Below, in pieces: positions 42,455-51,881 of a DNA stretch of 64,000 bases. The notes under the pieces are model-generated. The model saw only the letters and a program-made list of their open reading frames with translations. It searched no databases and was not told the DNA's origin. The first letter of the stretch is position 1. Every line of letters begins with the position of its first letter. A program made the translations under genes and the position numbers. Source of the stretch: Streptomyces sp. NBC_01460 (GTDB lineage: Bacteria; Actinomycetota; Actinomycetes; Streptomycetales; Streptomycetaceae); contig NZ_CP109473.1 of NCBI RefSeq assembly GCF_036227405.1, forward strand, positions 3,162,001-3,226,000, written 5' to 3'.

Positions 42455-43138
42455 AGGTGGTGTTCCTTCGGTTCGATGAGGTCATGGCGTCTGTGGAGAG
42501 CAGCCGACCGGAGTCGGCAGCCGTGGCCCGGACCGTCATCAAAAGCACCTCGTCCTCTACGCATGGATCGCGAACCCGGCGACCATAAGCCGTCCCGGCC
42601 GGGGTCTCCACCGATTTACCGGGCTCGTCGTGCTCTCCACGGGCCTTGCGGATCACGGCCTGCGTGTGTCGGTGCTCGGCATGTCGGTACTCGGTGTGTC
42701 GGCGCTGGGTGTGTCGGTGCTCGGCGCCCCGGCGCTCGGGTCCCGAGTCTCGGGGTCCGAGCGTCGACCCCGGTGGTTCACCCTTTCGGGGCCCGGAATC
42801 AGGGGTTCCGACCGACGCTTGAGCTTCGGGACCCGGGCGTCGGGATCCGAGGGCCGGGATTCGAGCGATGCCTTTAACCGGTAGGGAAAGAAGGGGGTTT
42901 GGGAAACCTCCCCACCCTCCCTGACCCGCCACGGCCAGCAAGTATGACTAATCGTGACCGACTTGCGGCGGAGCGTGGCGACTGCCTACGGTGCGAGAAC
43001 CAAGAACCAAGCGACCCCGACGCGGTGTTGGCACACCGGGCCGGGGTCTCACCTCAAGATCGAAGGACCCCCGATCTCGTGGCTATCCAGCACCCTAGCC
43101 CCGCCCTGCGCGCCCCTGCATCCTCGCGCCCGTACCCG
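42455..43138. other. 684-bp gene-poor gap with minisatellite and degenerate repeats
   Basis: No convincing gene is present between the methyltransferase start and the start at 43139. The middle holds the 15-bp repeats listed separately. Beyond them, to about 42870, are further degenerate copies of a CGGGATCCGAG-like block. Short frames through the repeats encode only low-complexity peptides. The upstream regions of both flanking genes lie here. Confidence 0.6.
42665..42739. repeat. Five-unit 15-bp minisatellite
   Basis: Five tandem 15-base units, typified by TGTGTCGGTGCTCGG at 42665-42679 and repeated exactly at 42710-42724, with the other three diverged at 2-5 positions. The period is divisible by three, so each strand could encode a five-residue repeat, but no good start or ribosome site supports a gene. 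Confidence 0.85.
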
Positions 43139-44152
<1,014 letters not shown>

Positions 44153-44185
44153 CCCGAGGCGTACCGCACGGTGTCAGGCGCGGTG

Positions 44186-45268
44186 TCAGCCCACCAGCAG
44201 GTCCCGCTTCAGGTCGCGGAGGTCCCTGGCGTCCAGGCCGAGCGCCTTCTTCTCGTACGCGCCGAACGAGCCGAAGGTCTTCCCGACCTCCTCGAAGCCG
44301 GAGTTGAGGTACTCGGGGCGTACGTCCAGCAGCGGCTTATAGACGGCGGCCTGCGCCGGGGGCATCGAGGCGAGGGCGGCGGCGTTGGCCTCGGCGCGGT
44401 AGTCGTTGGAGGCCAGGTAGTCCGCCATGACCGTGGAGCGCGGGACGCCGAGCGCCGTCAGCAGGGCCGCGTTCGCCCAGCCCGTGCGGTCCTTGCCCGC
44501 CGTGCAGTGGAAGACGACGGCGCGCGAGGAGTCGTCGGTGATCCCGCCGAAGACGGTGCGGTACGCGGTCTCGGCGGTGCCGCCGCTGACCATGAACTTC
44601 TCACCCTCCACCATCATCGCGACACCCTCCTCGGGAGTCGTCGGCATGGCGGTGAAGGTGGGCGACCCCGCCAGCACGTCGACGACGACATGGGTGGCGC
44701 CCGCCGGGACGCGGTCGGGCGCGGCCGAGCGCTCGGACTCCATGCGCAGGTCGTAGACCGTGCGGATCGACAGCCGCTTCAGCTTCGCCAGGTCTGCGGC
44801 GGTGAGCTTGTCCAGGGCGTCGGAGCGGTAGATCTCGCCCATCTTCACCCAGTGGCCGTCGGCGGTGCGGTAGCCGCCCGCGTCACGGAAGTTGACGGAC
44901 CCTTCGAGGGCGATGAGCCGGTCGGCGAGGCGCAGGGAGCCGCCGCGCTCGGGCACCAGGTCGAACCACTGGCGGTCGGCGGCGGCCAGCCCGCGCACGG
45001 TGACCTTGCCGGTCGCTCCGCCGGACGCCACCGTGCGCCCGCCGGCCTTCACGGCGACGCGGCGTATGCCGGGCGCCGTCCACTCCACCGTGTACGAGCC
45101 GTCGTCCAGCGCGGTGACCTTCGCCTGCGTGAACGGGATGCGCGCGTGGGACGCGCGGTCGGCGGAGGCGGGGGCGCCGTGGGCCGAGACCGCGGGTGCG
45201 GTGATCCCCACGAGGAGCGCGGCGGCCAGGGCGCAGGAGGAGGCCTTTACACGTGTCATGTGTGTCAT
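44186..45268 (-). CDS. Secreted tyrosine-protein phosphatase
   Basis: 360 residues. It has a signal peptide (SSCALAAALLVGITAPAVSA), a fibronectin-like N-terminal domain, then a dual-specificity/tyrosine phosphatase fold with the signature HCTAGKDRTG (CX5R) and the substrate region VNFRDAGGYRTADG plus GEIYRSDALDKLT. This secreted group acts on phosphotyrosine or phosphoinositides outside the cell. ATG 45268 is used; ATG 45259 is equally possible. It is not in an operon. Confidence 0.92.
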   Translation of the reverse strand: MTHMTRVKASSCALAAALLVGITAPAVSAHGAPASADRASHARIPFTQAKVTALDDGSYTVEWTAPGIRRVAVKAGGRTVASGGATGKVTVRGLAAADRQWFDLVPERGGSLRLADRLIALEGSVNFRDAGGYRTADGHWVKMGEIYRSDALDKLTAADLAKLKRLSIRTVYDLRMESERSAAPDRVPAGATHVVVDVLAGSPTFTAMPTTPEEGVAMMVEGEKFMVSGGTAETAYRTVFGGITDDSSRAVVFHCTAGKDRTGWANAALLTALGVPRSTVMADYLASNDYRAEANAAALASMPPAQAAVYKPLLDVRPEYLNSGFEEVGKTFGSFGAYEKKALGLDARDLRDLKRDLLVG

Positions 45269-45449
45269 GCATGGATCTTCTGAGGGCTGGACGGTTGCCG
45301 CCGTAATGGCCGGTGAACACAGCCGGAAGCCGAACCGAACACCGCACGCCGCAGGTCACAGGGCGCGGAAGGCGACCGGCCTCGCGGCACACGCTCCTTG
45401 ACCTTGACACGGTGACAAGGTCTTCCCTGGGGCCGAGGAGGTGGTCCCG

Positions 45450-46118
45450 ATGACCATGACGAAACAGGATGCGGATGCCACGCGGGCGCTGACGGCGCTG
45501 GAGGACGCCGACGCGTCCGTACGGCTGCGGGCGGCGATGGCGATCGGCACGGCCCCGGACCCCCGGTTCGTCGGCACGCTCGTCGAGCGGTGCGCGGTCG
45601 AGCCCGACTTCCAGGTGCGCGAGCTGCTGACCTGGGCGCTCACCCGGCACCCGTCGGCCCTGACCGTCCCGCCGCTCGTCGCCGAGCTCGACTCGGAGGG
45701 TGCGCAGGCGCGCAGCCAGGCGCTGCACACGCTGTCCAAGATCGGGGACCGGCAGGCGTGGCCCGCGATCACCCGGGCGCATCTGACCGACACCGACGAC
45801 GAGGTGGCCCGGAGCGCCTGGCGGGCAGCCGTCGTGCTCGTGCCCGAAGGCGAGGAGCCCGGGCTGACCCAGATGCTGGCGACCCAGCTCGGGCGCGGCG
45901 GGCGTGAGACGCAGCTGAGTCTCAGCCGGGCGCTGATCGCCCTCGGTGAGGTGATCATGGAGACCCTGCACACTGCCGCGACGGCCCCCGACCCCCGCGT
46001 ACGCCTGCACGCGAAGGCCACGGAACAGCTGCTGCGCGACCCAGATGCCGGATTCGAGTGCGCGATCGAGGAGGCGAAGCGCATCGTGGCCCTGGGAACG
46101 GACGGCCGGGAGGAGTGA
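45450..46118 (+). CDS. HEAT-repeat protein, partner of MerR-HEAT regulator
   Basis: 222 residues from ATG 45450, with GGAGG about 8 bases upstream. Essentially all of it is HEAT/armadillo repeats (ALTALEDADASVRLRAAMAI, VEPDFQVRELLTWALTR, SEGAQARSQALHTLSKIGDR, DTDDEVARSAWRAAVVLVP). Such alpha-solenoids bind proteins or metabolites. It lies 6 bp before a MerR regulator that carries the same repeats, so the two proteins probably interact. No catalytic site is visible. Confidence 0.87.
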   Translation: MTMTKQDADATRALTALEDADASVRLRAAMAIGTAPDPRFVGTLVERCAVEPDFQVRELLTWALTRHPSALTVPPLVAELDSEGAQARSQALHTLSKIGDRQAWPAITRAHLTDTDDEVARSAWRAAVVLVPEGEEPGLTQMLATQLGRGGRETQLSLSRALIALGEVIMETLHTAATAPDPRVRLHAKATEQLLRDPDAGFECAIEEAKRIVALGTDGREE

Positions 46119-46124
46119 CGGGCA

Positions 46125-47264
46125 GTGTTGATCGGTGAGGTGGCACGACGGTCCGGAGTCAGCGCCCGCATGCTCAGGCACTACGACTCGCTCGGCCTCG
46201 TGCGGCCCACGGGACGCACCGGCGGCGGCTATCGCGAGTACGCCGACGAGGACATCCGGCGGATCTTCCACGTCGAGAGCCTGCGGTCCCTGGGACTGTC
46301 GTTGCAGGAGGTCGGGCGCGCTCTGGACGATCCGGGCTTCGCCCCCTCGAAGCTCGTCGACGACCTCATCGGGCGGACGCGCGAACGCATCGCGGCCGAG
46401 ACGGCGCTGCTCACACGGCTGAGCAGGATCGACGCCGCCGAACCCGCCGGCTGGGAGGACGTCCTCCAGGTCGTCGCCCTGCTCCAGGGCCTCGGGTCGG
46501 AGAGCGCCGGGAAGCGCCAGCGCGCGGCCCTGGCCTCGGGGCCCTTGGCGTCCTCGGGGTCGTCGGCCATGGATGTTGCCGTGCCGGTGGAAGCCCTGGT
46601 CGAGGCGGCGCTGAGCGAGACGGACCCGCACGTCGCCGGGGCCCTTCGGTGGGCACTGGCGCAGTCGGGCGACGGCGGGCTGCCGCTGCTGGCGGAGGGC
46701 CTCGGCACACCGGTGGCGGCCGTACGCAGGCGTGCCGTCCGGTCCGTCGCCGAGTTCCCGGGCGGCGAGGCGACCGCACTGCTGAGGGGCGCCCTCACGG
46801 ACTCCGACGTCGTGGTCCGCAGGTGCGCGGCCCTGGCACTCGGGGCGCGGGGCATGGCCGACGCGGTCCCCACGCTCGTCGCCATGGTCGTCGACGGGGC
46901 GAACGACGTCGACGCGGCCGACGCGCTCCGCACGCTCGCGACCGGTCCCGCGACGCCGGACCTGAGCGCGCCCGCTGACCGCCCCGCACCGCCGGACCGG
47001 ACCACGTCGCAGGATCAGATCGTGTCGCCGGACCGGACCACGCCCGCGGACCGGATCGCCGCCGCGCTCGTCGACCGCCTCGCCCGCCGCGCGGCCGGCT
47101 CGTCCGTACGCCGACGGCTGACGCAGGCACTCGCGGAGATCCCGGGCCCCACGGCGACGCAGGCTCTCGCGGACCTGTCCCACGACGAGGACCGGGCGGT
47201 CGCGCTCACCGCGGCCTACGTCCTCACACTGCGGGCCACCCGGCAGGACGACGCCCGCTCCTAG
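46125..47264 (+). CDS. MerR-family regulator fused to HEAT repeats
   Basis: 379 residues from GTG 46125, preceded by GGAGGAG. A MerR winged helix starts at once (LIGEVARRSGVSARMLRHYD, GLVRPTGRTGGGYREYADED), with the linking coiled coil (RTRERIAAETALLTRLSRID). Instead of a small metal site, the effector half is a chain of HEAT repeats (VEAALSETDPHVAGALRWAL, VAAVRRRAVRSVAEFPGGEA, DSDVVVRRCAALALGARG), interrupted by a charged Pro/Asp/Thr linker. The signal sensed is unknown; the solenoid suggests a protein partner, plausibly the adjacent HEAT protein. Confidence 0.9.
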   Translation: MLIGEVARRSGVSARMLRHYDSLGLVRPTGRTGGGYREYADEDIRRIFHVESLRSLGLSLQEVGRALDDPGFAPSKLVDDLIGRTRERIAAETALLTRLSRIDAAEPAGWEDVLQVVALLQGLGSESAGKRQRAALASGPLASSGSSAMDVAVPVEALVEAALSETDPHVAGALRWALAQSGDGGLPLLAEGLGTPVAAVRRRAVRSVAEFPGGEATALLRGALTDSDVVVRRCAALALGARGMADAVPTLVAMVVDGANDVDAADALRTLATGPATPDLSAPADRPAPPDRTTSQDQIVSPDRTTPADRIAAALVDRLARRAAGSSVRRRLTQALAEIPGPTATQALADLSHDEDRAVALTAAYVLTLRATRQDDARS

Positions 47265-47369
47265 GCAGTGTCGTCAAATGCCACGTCCGCATCAGAGGCA
47301 GCAACTACGAGCTGCCCTCGCACGCGGTGCGTTCGGCAGCCATCCGCATTGTCATAGCCACCTGGCACC

Positions 47370-47996
47370 ATGATCGGCATGAGTGAGACAACTGAGCCTG
47401 AAGAGAATGAAGTTGCCGGTGTTCTGACCACGCCGGAGGAGTGGCGTGTCTTTCTGGAGCGATACGGCGAGCTGTACGTGAAGGTCCGTGCCGAAGGTGA
47501 GGAGTTGGTCGATCTGCTGGATGACGATCAGTTGGAGGTTCTGGATCGAGGGGGGCGGGTTGAGCTGTGGTTGGGTGAACCCCCTGCTCGGGAGGAAGCT
47601 CTGGTGGCATCCGAGGAGCGGCTCGGAGTGCGGTTCCCACCGAGTCTGCGGGGATTCTTCCTGGCGAGCGACGGATGGACGCGCCTGGATGCCTGGGTGG
47701 ACGGTGTCCATTCCTGCGGTTGCGTCTTGTGGATGCGGGACAGCGAGGCCGGCAGACGCGTGACTGATACCTACGACTCGATACCCGGCAACGAGGACGA
47801 TGTTCAGTTGTTTCGCCGGTCCATCGAGGTCGCCCGGGGAGAGGACTTCTGGTTGCTCGATCCGACCGACGTCGGGCCGGACGGCGAGTGGGCCGCCTAC
47901 GAGTTCGCACCAAAGTACGGCAACCCGACGAAGTACCCCAGCTTCTCCGCGTTGATCCGCTCCGGGTACGAGAGTATGGAGGAGGACGAGGACTGA
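47370..47996 (+). CDS. SUKH (SMI1/KNR4) domain protein in a lower-GC patch
   Basis: 208 residues. The SUKH core is visible: ASEERLGVRFPPSLRGFFLA with SDGWTRL, a central CGCVLWMRD segment, and a C-terminal YPSFSALIRSGYESM helix. SUKH proteins often neutralise contact-dependent or secreted nuclease toxins, but no toxin gene is in the window. The DNA is visibly poorer in GC than the genes on both sides, and a broken IS5-type transposase lies just downstream, so it was probably acquired. ATG 47379 is an alternative start. Confidence 0.78.
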   Translation: MIGMSETTEPEENEVAGVLTTPEEWRVFLERYGELYVKVRAEGEELVDLLDDDQLEVLDRGGRVELWLGEPPAREEALVASEERLGVRFPPSLRGFFLASDGWTRLDAWVDGVHSCGCVLWMRDSEAGRRVTDTYDSIPGNEDDVQLFRRSIEVARGEDFWLLDPTDVGPDGEWAAYEFAPKYGNPTKYPSFSALIRSGYESMEEDED

Positions 47997-48012
47997 GTTG
48001 GTTCGTCAGCCT

Positions 48013-48340
48013 TCACGCCCACATCAGGAGCGATGCCAGGGTGACGGCCGCTTCGTAGGACTGGGCGGTCTTGTCATAGCGGGTTGCGATGCCGCGCCAC
48101 TGGTGCAGTCATTGGTGTTGCCGCCCGTGATGACGAAAGCAAGAGGCCGGCCCCGGCCGTCACAGGCCAGGTGAATCTTGCTGGTCAGACCACCTCGGGA
48201 CCGACCGAGGGCCGGGTCGCGGAGCCCCCTTTTCGGGCACCCGCCGCATGCCTGGTGGGCCCGGACGACCGTAGAATCGACAGACGCCAGCCACTCGATG
48301 TCGCCCGCCATATTTTCGAGCGGTGGCCACGCGCTACGAC
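48013..48340 (-). pseudogene. Decayed IS5-family transposase
   Basis: Reading leftwards, the sequence encodes SVDSTVVRAHQ, GLRDPALGRSRGGLTSKIHL and RGRPLAFVITGGNTNDC, the central DDE part of IS5-type transposases. It then jumps, in another frame, to the usual C-terminus HQWRGIATRYDKTAQSYEAA ending at a stop at 48013-48015. The section between, which should hold the last catalytic Glu, and the N-terminus are missing. It is therefore an internally deleted, frame-shifted remnant with no function. Clear terminal inverted repeats were not found. Confidence 0.85.
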
Positions 48341-48827
48341 CAGAGGGCGTACGTCTTTCACGGCACGGTCGCCGTGGCCGCGATCAGGCTATGGCTGCGC
48401 AGCTGAACAAACTGCCGAGGACTGCCACCCCCGCCGAACGAGATCGGGCACGAGCACAGTCGACCCCGTCGTCTGCCCCGCCGTCAGCCCACCTACCTCC
48501 CACGTCGCGCAGCCGCAGCCGTCACCACAGCGCACCCACCGCCATCAGGGACGGAAGGCGCATCCGAACGCCCTCAGCCCAGGTCGAACAGAACCTGTCG
48601 TGAGTTGGATTCCGGCTACAACGATCAACCGAGCCGAACCGGCGACTGTGCGCCCCGCCACGACTCCTCGGACAGGCCCTAGCTGGACCCCCTGGTCAAA
48701 CAGCGCGCCGGTGAGAAGTCGATGCATCCGAACGGTGCGCGGCGCACCCGACCGGATCGGGCACAGGATGTCGGGTCCGGCAGGGTGGGCCGTTCCTAAC
48801 GTGAGACCCGAAAGGAAGGAGTCCGGG
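48341..48827. other. 487-bp gap with no convincing gene
   Basis: The stretch between the transposase remnant and the AraC gene has several long open frames but no ribosome sites or recognisable protein. Its lower GC and lack of coding pattern suggest it is residual insertion DNA plus the AraC promoter region. No tandem repeats were seen. Confidence 0.55.
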
Positions 48828-49694
48828 ATGCTGGACCGGCTGAACCAGGCCATGGAGCACATCGAGGCCCACCTCGACCAGCCGATCGACGTGGCAGGTC
48901 TGGCACGCATCGCGATGACGTCGGAGTACCACCTCCGGCGGATGTTCTCGGCTCTGGCGGGTCTCCCGCTGTCGGAGTACATCCGGCGCAGACGGCTCAC
49001 CGTGGCGGGCGCCGAGGTGCTCGCGGGTGACCGGACACTGCTGGACGTCGCGACCCGCTACGGCTACGGCTCGGGCGAGGCCTTCGCCCGCGCGTTCCGC
49101 ACCATGCACGGCGTGGGCCCGGGCGAGGCCCGGCGGACCGGTGCGGCGTTGAACTCCCAGCCCCGGATGTCCTTCCGCCTCGTCATCGAAGGGAGCAGCA
49201 GCATGCGATACAGGATCGTGGACAAGGACGCGTTCCGCGTCGTCGGCAGGAGGGCCCGTGTGCCACTCGTCCACGAGGGGGCGAATCCGGCGATCGCCGA
49301 CTTCATCCGGTCCCTCCCGAAGGACACGGTGGAGCGCATCGCCGCACTGGCCGACCAGGAACCCGCGGGGATCGTCGGGGTCAGCGACCAACTCGACCCG
49401 AGCCGGGCGGAGGGGACCGAACTCGACTACTACCACGGGGTGGTGACGGGTGCCGAGGTGCCGGAGGGCATGGAAGCCCTGGACGTCCCGGCCGGTCTGT
49501 GGGCCGTCTTCGACAACTCCGGCCCGTTTCCGCAGGCGCTCCAGTACCTGTGGCGGGACGTCTTCACCCAGTGGTTCCCGTCGAACCCGTACGGGAGCAG
49601 GCCGGGCCCCGAGATCCTGAGTGTGCGGCTCTCCGAGAACGGGACGCAGGCGGACGCGGAGCTGTGGATCCCCGTGGAGCGGTCCTCCGCCTGA
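48828..49694 (+). CDS. AraC-family regulator with GyrI-like effector domain
   Basis: 288 residues from ATG 48828 behind AAGGAAGGAG. The AraC double helix-turn-helix is N-terminal (IEAHLDQPIDVAGLARIAMT, YHLRRMFSALAG and LDVATRYGYGSGEAFARAFR). A GyrI-like small-molecule-binding domain follows (FRVVGRRARVPLVHEGANPA, LDVPAGLWAVFDNSGPFPQA, FPSNPYGSRPGPEILSVR), as in Rob/SbmC-like multidrug sensors. It probably activates resistance genes after binding a lipophilic cation or drug. The target is unknown; the AAC(3)-type gene is nearby but convergent. Confidence 0.92.
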   Translation: MLDRLNQAMEHIEAHLDQPIDVAGLARIAMTSEYHLRRMFSALAGLPLSEYIRRRRLTVAGAEVLAGDRTLLDVATRYGYGSGEAFARAFRTMHGVGPGEARRTGAALNSQPRMSFRLVIEGSSSMRYRIVDKDAFRVVGRRARVPLVHEGANPAIADFIRSLPKDTVERIAALADQEPAGIVGVSDQLDPSRAEGTELDYYHGVVTGAEVPEGMEALDVPAGLWAVFDNSGPFPQALQYLWRDVFTQWFPSNPYGSRPGPEILSVRLSENGTQADAELWIPVERSSA

Positions 49695-49724
49695 GCGGTG
49701 CCGTTCCGGCCGCCGGGGGCACGG

Positions 49725-50597
49725 CTAAGGGGCGCCGCCGCCGAGCTTCTCGCGGATCCAGGTGAGGCCGAAGTCCAGGACCTCGCGGGCCTCGAAGAGG
49801 TGGCTTTCGGCGGCGCCCACCTTCCCCCGGCGCCCGATCCCGGCGGCCAGCATGTCCCGGACGATCGTCTCGAACGGGTCCTGTCCGGCGGGCGTGACCG
49901 AGGAGTAGTCGAAGGCCCCCTCCGACGAGTCGATGTCGCGGAACCGGCGCCAGACGCGCCGCCCGCCTTCCAGGACCGGCTGCTCGTACTCCACGAACCG
50001 TTTGCCCGGCGCGTCGGCGAGCGCTTCGGCGTGGTGCAGGAGGGTGAGGGTCTCCAGCGGCGCCCCAAGCATCAGCACCCGCCCGTCCAGGGCGACCAGC
50101 CGGGCGAGCGGACTGCCGGGTCCGTGCGGGTCGTCCCACGGGTGGTCGGACATCAGCTCGGCGCCCGCCGCCCCGAGCGCCGCGAGGCTCACGTCGGGGT
50201 GCCGGCTGCGGACGGCCCCCGGCCACCGGCGCAGGGCCTCCGGGAGGCGGCCGTTGTCATGCTCCGCCTCACTCAACAGCGGGTCGTACGGCGGGTGCTC
50301 GGCCCGTACGGCGTCCTGCCAGGGCTGCGGCCAGCCGGTCAAGCCGTACGGCAGGGCGTCGTTCCAGCCGCAGGTCACCATGAGGGTTCCCCGCTCACCC
50401 ACGACCTCGACGAGAGCGCCGATGACGGTCTGCGGACCACCGGCCACGTATCCGAGGGCGGACATCCGCGTATGGAACATCACCGTGTCACCCTCGGCGA
50501 GACCGAGCGCGGCCAGGTCCCGGACGAGCCGGGCACGGGTGACGGGACCGTCGGCGCGTGCGAGCAAGGTGGCCTGGTGCGAGGGCGGTTCGTCCAT
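49725..50597 (-). CDS. AAC(3)-type aminoglycoside N-acetyltransferase family protein
   Basis: 290 residues. The antibiotic acetyltransferase fold is clear: ALGLAEGDTVMFHTRMSALG, GGPQTVIGALVEVVGERGTL, VRSRHPDVSLAALGAAGAEL, DGRVLMLGAPLETLTLLHHA with the catalytic-type His, and the C-terminal ESHLFEAREVLDFGLTWI. Family members acetylate the 3-amino group of 2-deoxystreptamine aminoglycosides using acetyl-CoA. Many Streptomyces copies outside antibiotic clusters are silent or have other substrates, so resistance should not be assumed. Confidence 0.9.
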   Translation of the reverse strand: MDEPPSHQATLLARADGPVTRARLVRDLAALGLAEGDTVMFHTRMSALGYVAGGPQTVIGALVEVVGERGTLMVTCGWNDALPYGLTGWPQPWQDAVRAEHPPYDPLLSEAEHDNGRLPEALRRWPGAVRSRHPDVSLAALGAAGAELMSDHPWDDPHGPGSPLARLVALDGRVLMLGAPLETLTLLHHAEALADAPGKRFVEYEQPVLEGGRRVWRRFRDIDSSEGAFDYSSVTPAGQDPFETIVRDMLAAGIGRRGKVGAAESHLFEAREVLDFGLTWIREKLGGGAP

Positions 50598-50680
50598 GGG
50601 GGCGACGCTACCGCTCGCTCGCGCGGGCGGGGGTCAGGCGACGAACTGCGGCGCTGGACCGAACTCTCCGGCGCGCGCCC

Positions 50681-50740
50681 GGCATCACCGGCGAGAACCG
50701 CACGGAACCGGGCACCACCGGCAAGAACCGCACGGAACCG
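50681..50740. repeat. Two tandem 30-bp repeats
   Basis: Units 50681-50710 and 50711-50740 differ at two of 30 positions, and a partial third copy begins at 50741. They lie in the 375-bp gap between the acetyltransferase start and the lipoprotein gene, where I see no gene. Confidence 0.85.
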
Positions 50741-50972
50741 GCCACCAGCGGCTACGGTCTCCCGGGCCTGCTCCGCCGGTGACCCCTTCCGGAGCCCGCA
50801 GTCGGAGGGCGAGGTGCACCGCAGCCACCGGCCGGTTCCGGCCATCGCGCCGTTCACAGAGACTCCACAGACTCCGGGAACCGCACCGCGTGGTTCGGCC
50901 GTCCTCACGCCCGAACCACCGCACGGCTACAGCGGGTGCCGCGCGGGACGCGCCAGGTATCCAAGGAGCAGC

Positions 50973-51659
50973 ATGACCGTCCACGGCAGCACCAGACCCC
51001 GGAACGGCCGCACGGGCGGCGCGATATCCCCGTCACCGCGCGGCGCTCGTACGGCCCTTCGGAACTGCGCGAAGGGGGTCCTGGTCCTCACGCTCGCGCT
51101 CGGGGCGACCACGGCGTGCGGGCCGTTCTCGGACAGCGGCAGTGGATCCTCGAAGAGGGGTGGCGGGTCGTCGGGCGGGGGCAGCCACGCGGCGAAGGAC
51201 TGGAAGGTCGGCGACTGCGCCGGACCGGACACGAGCGAGTCCAAGGACGGCTTCCAGCCGCTCGACTGCGACGACCCGAAGGCGACGATCAAGGCGCTCG
51301 AGGTCAAGGACGGCGAGATGTTCGCCGGAGCCGTCGAATGCCCGGCCGGCACCGACGAGATCATCTCGGTGAAGGTGTCCTTCGGCGGGGACGCGAGCGC
51401 CGGCCTGCCCAGCAAGACCATCTGCGGCCGTAACCTCTCCGACGACCACCCCGGCGACGCGGGCGCGGGCGGCGGCCAGCTCGTGGTGGGCGACTGCGTG
51501 GACGACCAGGCGAAGGAGGTCGCCTGCGCGAGCGGCGGCAGCAAGGTCCTCGCCCTGACCAAGACCGCCGAGGAGTGCCCGGCGGCGGCGGACAACCCCA
51601 TCGAGCTGTTCCCGAGCCCGGGACGTCCGTACGACGCGATCTGCACCAGCAAGGCCTGA
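50973..51659 (+). CDS. Secreted lipoprotein of unknown function
   Basis: 228 residues from ATG 50973, AAGGAG 6 bases upstream. The N-terminus is long and basic, then a hydrophobic segment ends in the lipobox-like LALGATTACG. A Ser/Gly-rich linker (SDSGSGSSKRGGGSSGGGS) leads to two small cysteine-containing modules with similar starts (WKVGDCAGPD, LVVGDCVDDQ). This duplicated VGDC pattern is found in several septum- or surface-associated actinomycete lipoproteins annotated as hypothetical. The function is unknown. Confidence 0.82.
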   Translation: MTVHGSTRPRNGRTGGAISPSPRGARTALRNCAKGVLVLTLALGATTACGPFSDSGSGSSKRGGGSSGGGSHAAKDWKVGDCAGPDTSESKDGFQPLDCDDPKATIKALEVKDGEMFAGAVECPAGTDEIISVKVSFGGDASAGLPSKTICGRNLSDDHPGDAGAGGGQLVVGDCVDDQAKEVACASGGSKVLALTKTAEECPAAADNPIELFPSPGRPYDAICTSKA

Positions 51660-51713
51660 CGGCTCCTCACGCCGAGCCCGGCCGCGCTCCGGCATGCCTG
51701 ACGTGCCGACGAC

Positions 51714-51739
51714 GGGCCCGCACCCGGAGGTGCGGGCCC
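51714..51739 (+). terminator. Terminator after the lipoprotein gene
   Basis: GGGCCCGCACC pairs with GGTGCGGGCCC around loop CGGA, 55 bases after the stop. Confidence 0.85.
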
Positions 51740-51788
51740 TGCGGCATGTCACGCCGCACCACCACGACTCCCATCTCTGCGCGATGTC

Positions 51789-51818
51789 TTGACGTGCCCC
51801 TGCCGAGATGGCTTTATG
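51789..51818 (+). promoter_or_regulatory. Promoter of the GH5 mannanase gene
   Basis: TTGACG (51789-51794) and CTTTAT or TTTATG (51812-51818) are 17-18 bases apart. The CebR-type palindrome starts at the -10 box and covers the likely start site. Confidence 0.6.
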
Positions 51819-51830
51819 GGAGCGCTCCCA
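51817..51830. promoter_or_regulatory. CebR-type operator TGGGAGCGCTCCCA
   Basis: This perfect 14-bp palindrome is the known binding sequence of the cellobiose-responsive LacI-family repressor CebR of Streptomyces. It lies 52 bases before the GTG start of a secreted polysaccharide hydrolase, over its promoter, so the enzyme should be induced by cellobiose or cello-oligosaccharides. Confidence 0.9.
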
Positions 51831-51881
51831 TCAAGCCATCCGATGTTTGCGTCACCCGGCACCCACCTTTCTGGAGTCGCA

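Noticed and set aside
42665..42739. Possible CRISPR array
   Set aside because: The 15-bp units are directly contiguous with no unique spacers, and no cas genes are in the window.
42630..42884. Small gene encoding a VSVLG-type repeat peptide
   Set aside because: No ribosome site, and the peptide simply reflects the minisatellite.
44883..47183. 766-codon minus-strand frame across the HEAT/MerR operon
   Set aside because: Low-complexity translation, no ribosome site, and two real genes on the other strand.
47265..47369. Terminal inverted repeat of an IS element (GGCAGTGTCGTCAAA)
   Set aside because: No matching inverted copy was found beyond the transposase remnant, so the ends of the element could not be set.
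49725..50597. AAC(3)-type gene as a marker of an aminoglycoside cluster
   Set aside because: No biosynthetic genes are nearby; such acetyltransferases are often isolated in Streptomyces.
50681..50740. Possible CRISPR array from the 30-bp repeats
   Set aside because: Only two full copies, adjacent, with no spacer.
51789..51881. Start of the GH5 gene at the upstream frame opening at 51789
   Set aside because: That start would place the promoter and the CebR operator inside the coding region; GTG 51882 has a ribosome site and is followed by a proper signal peptide.
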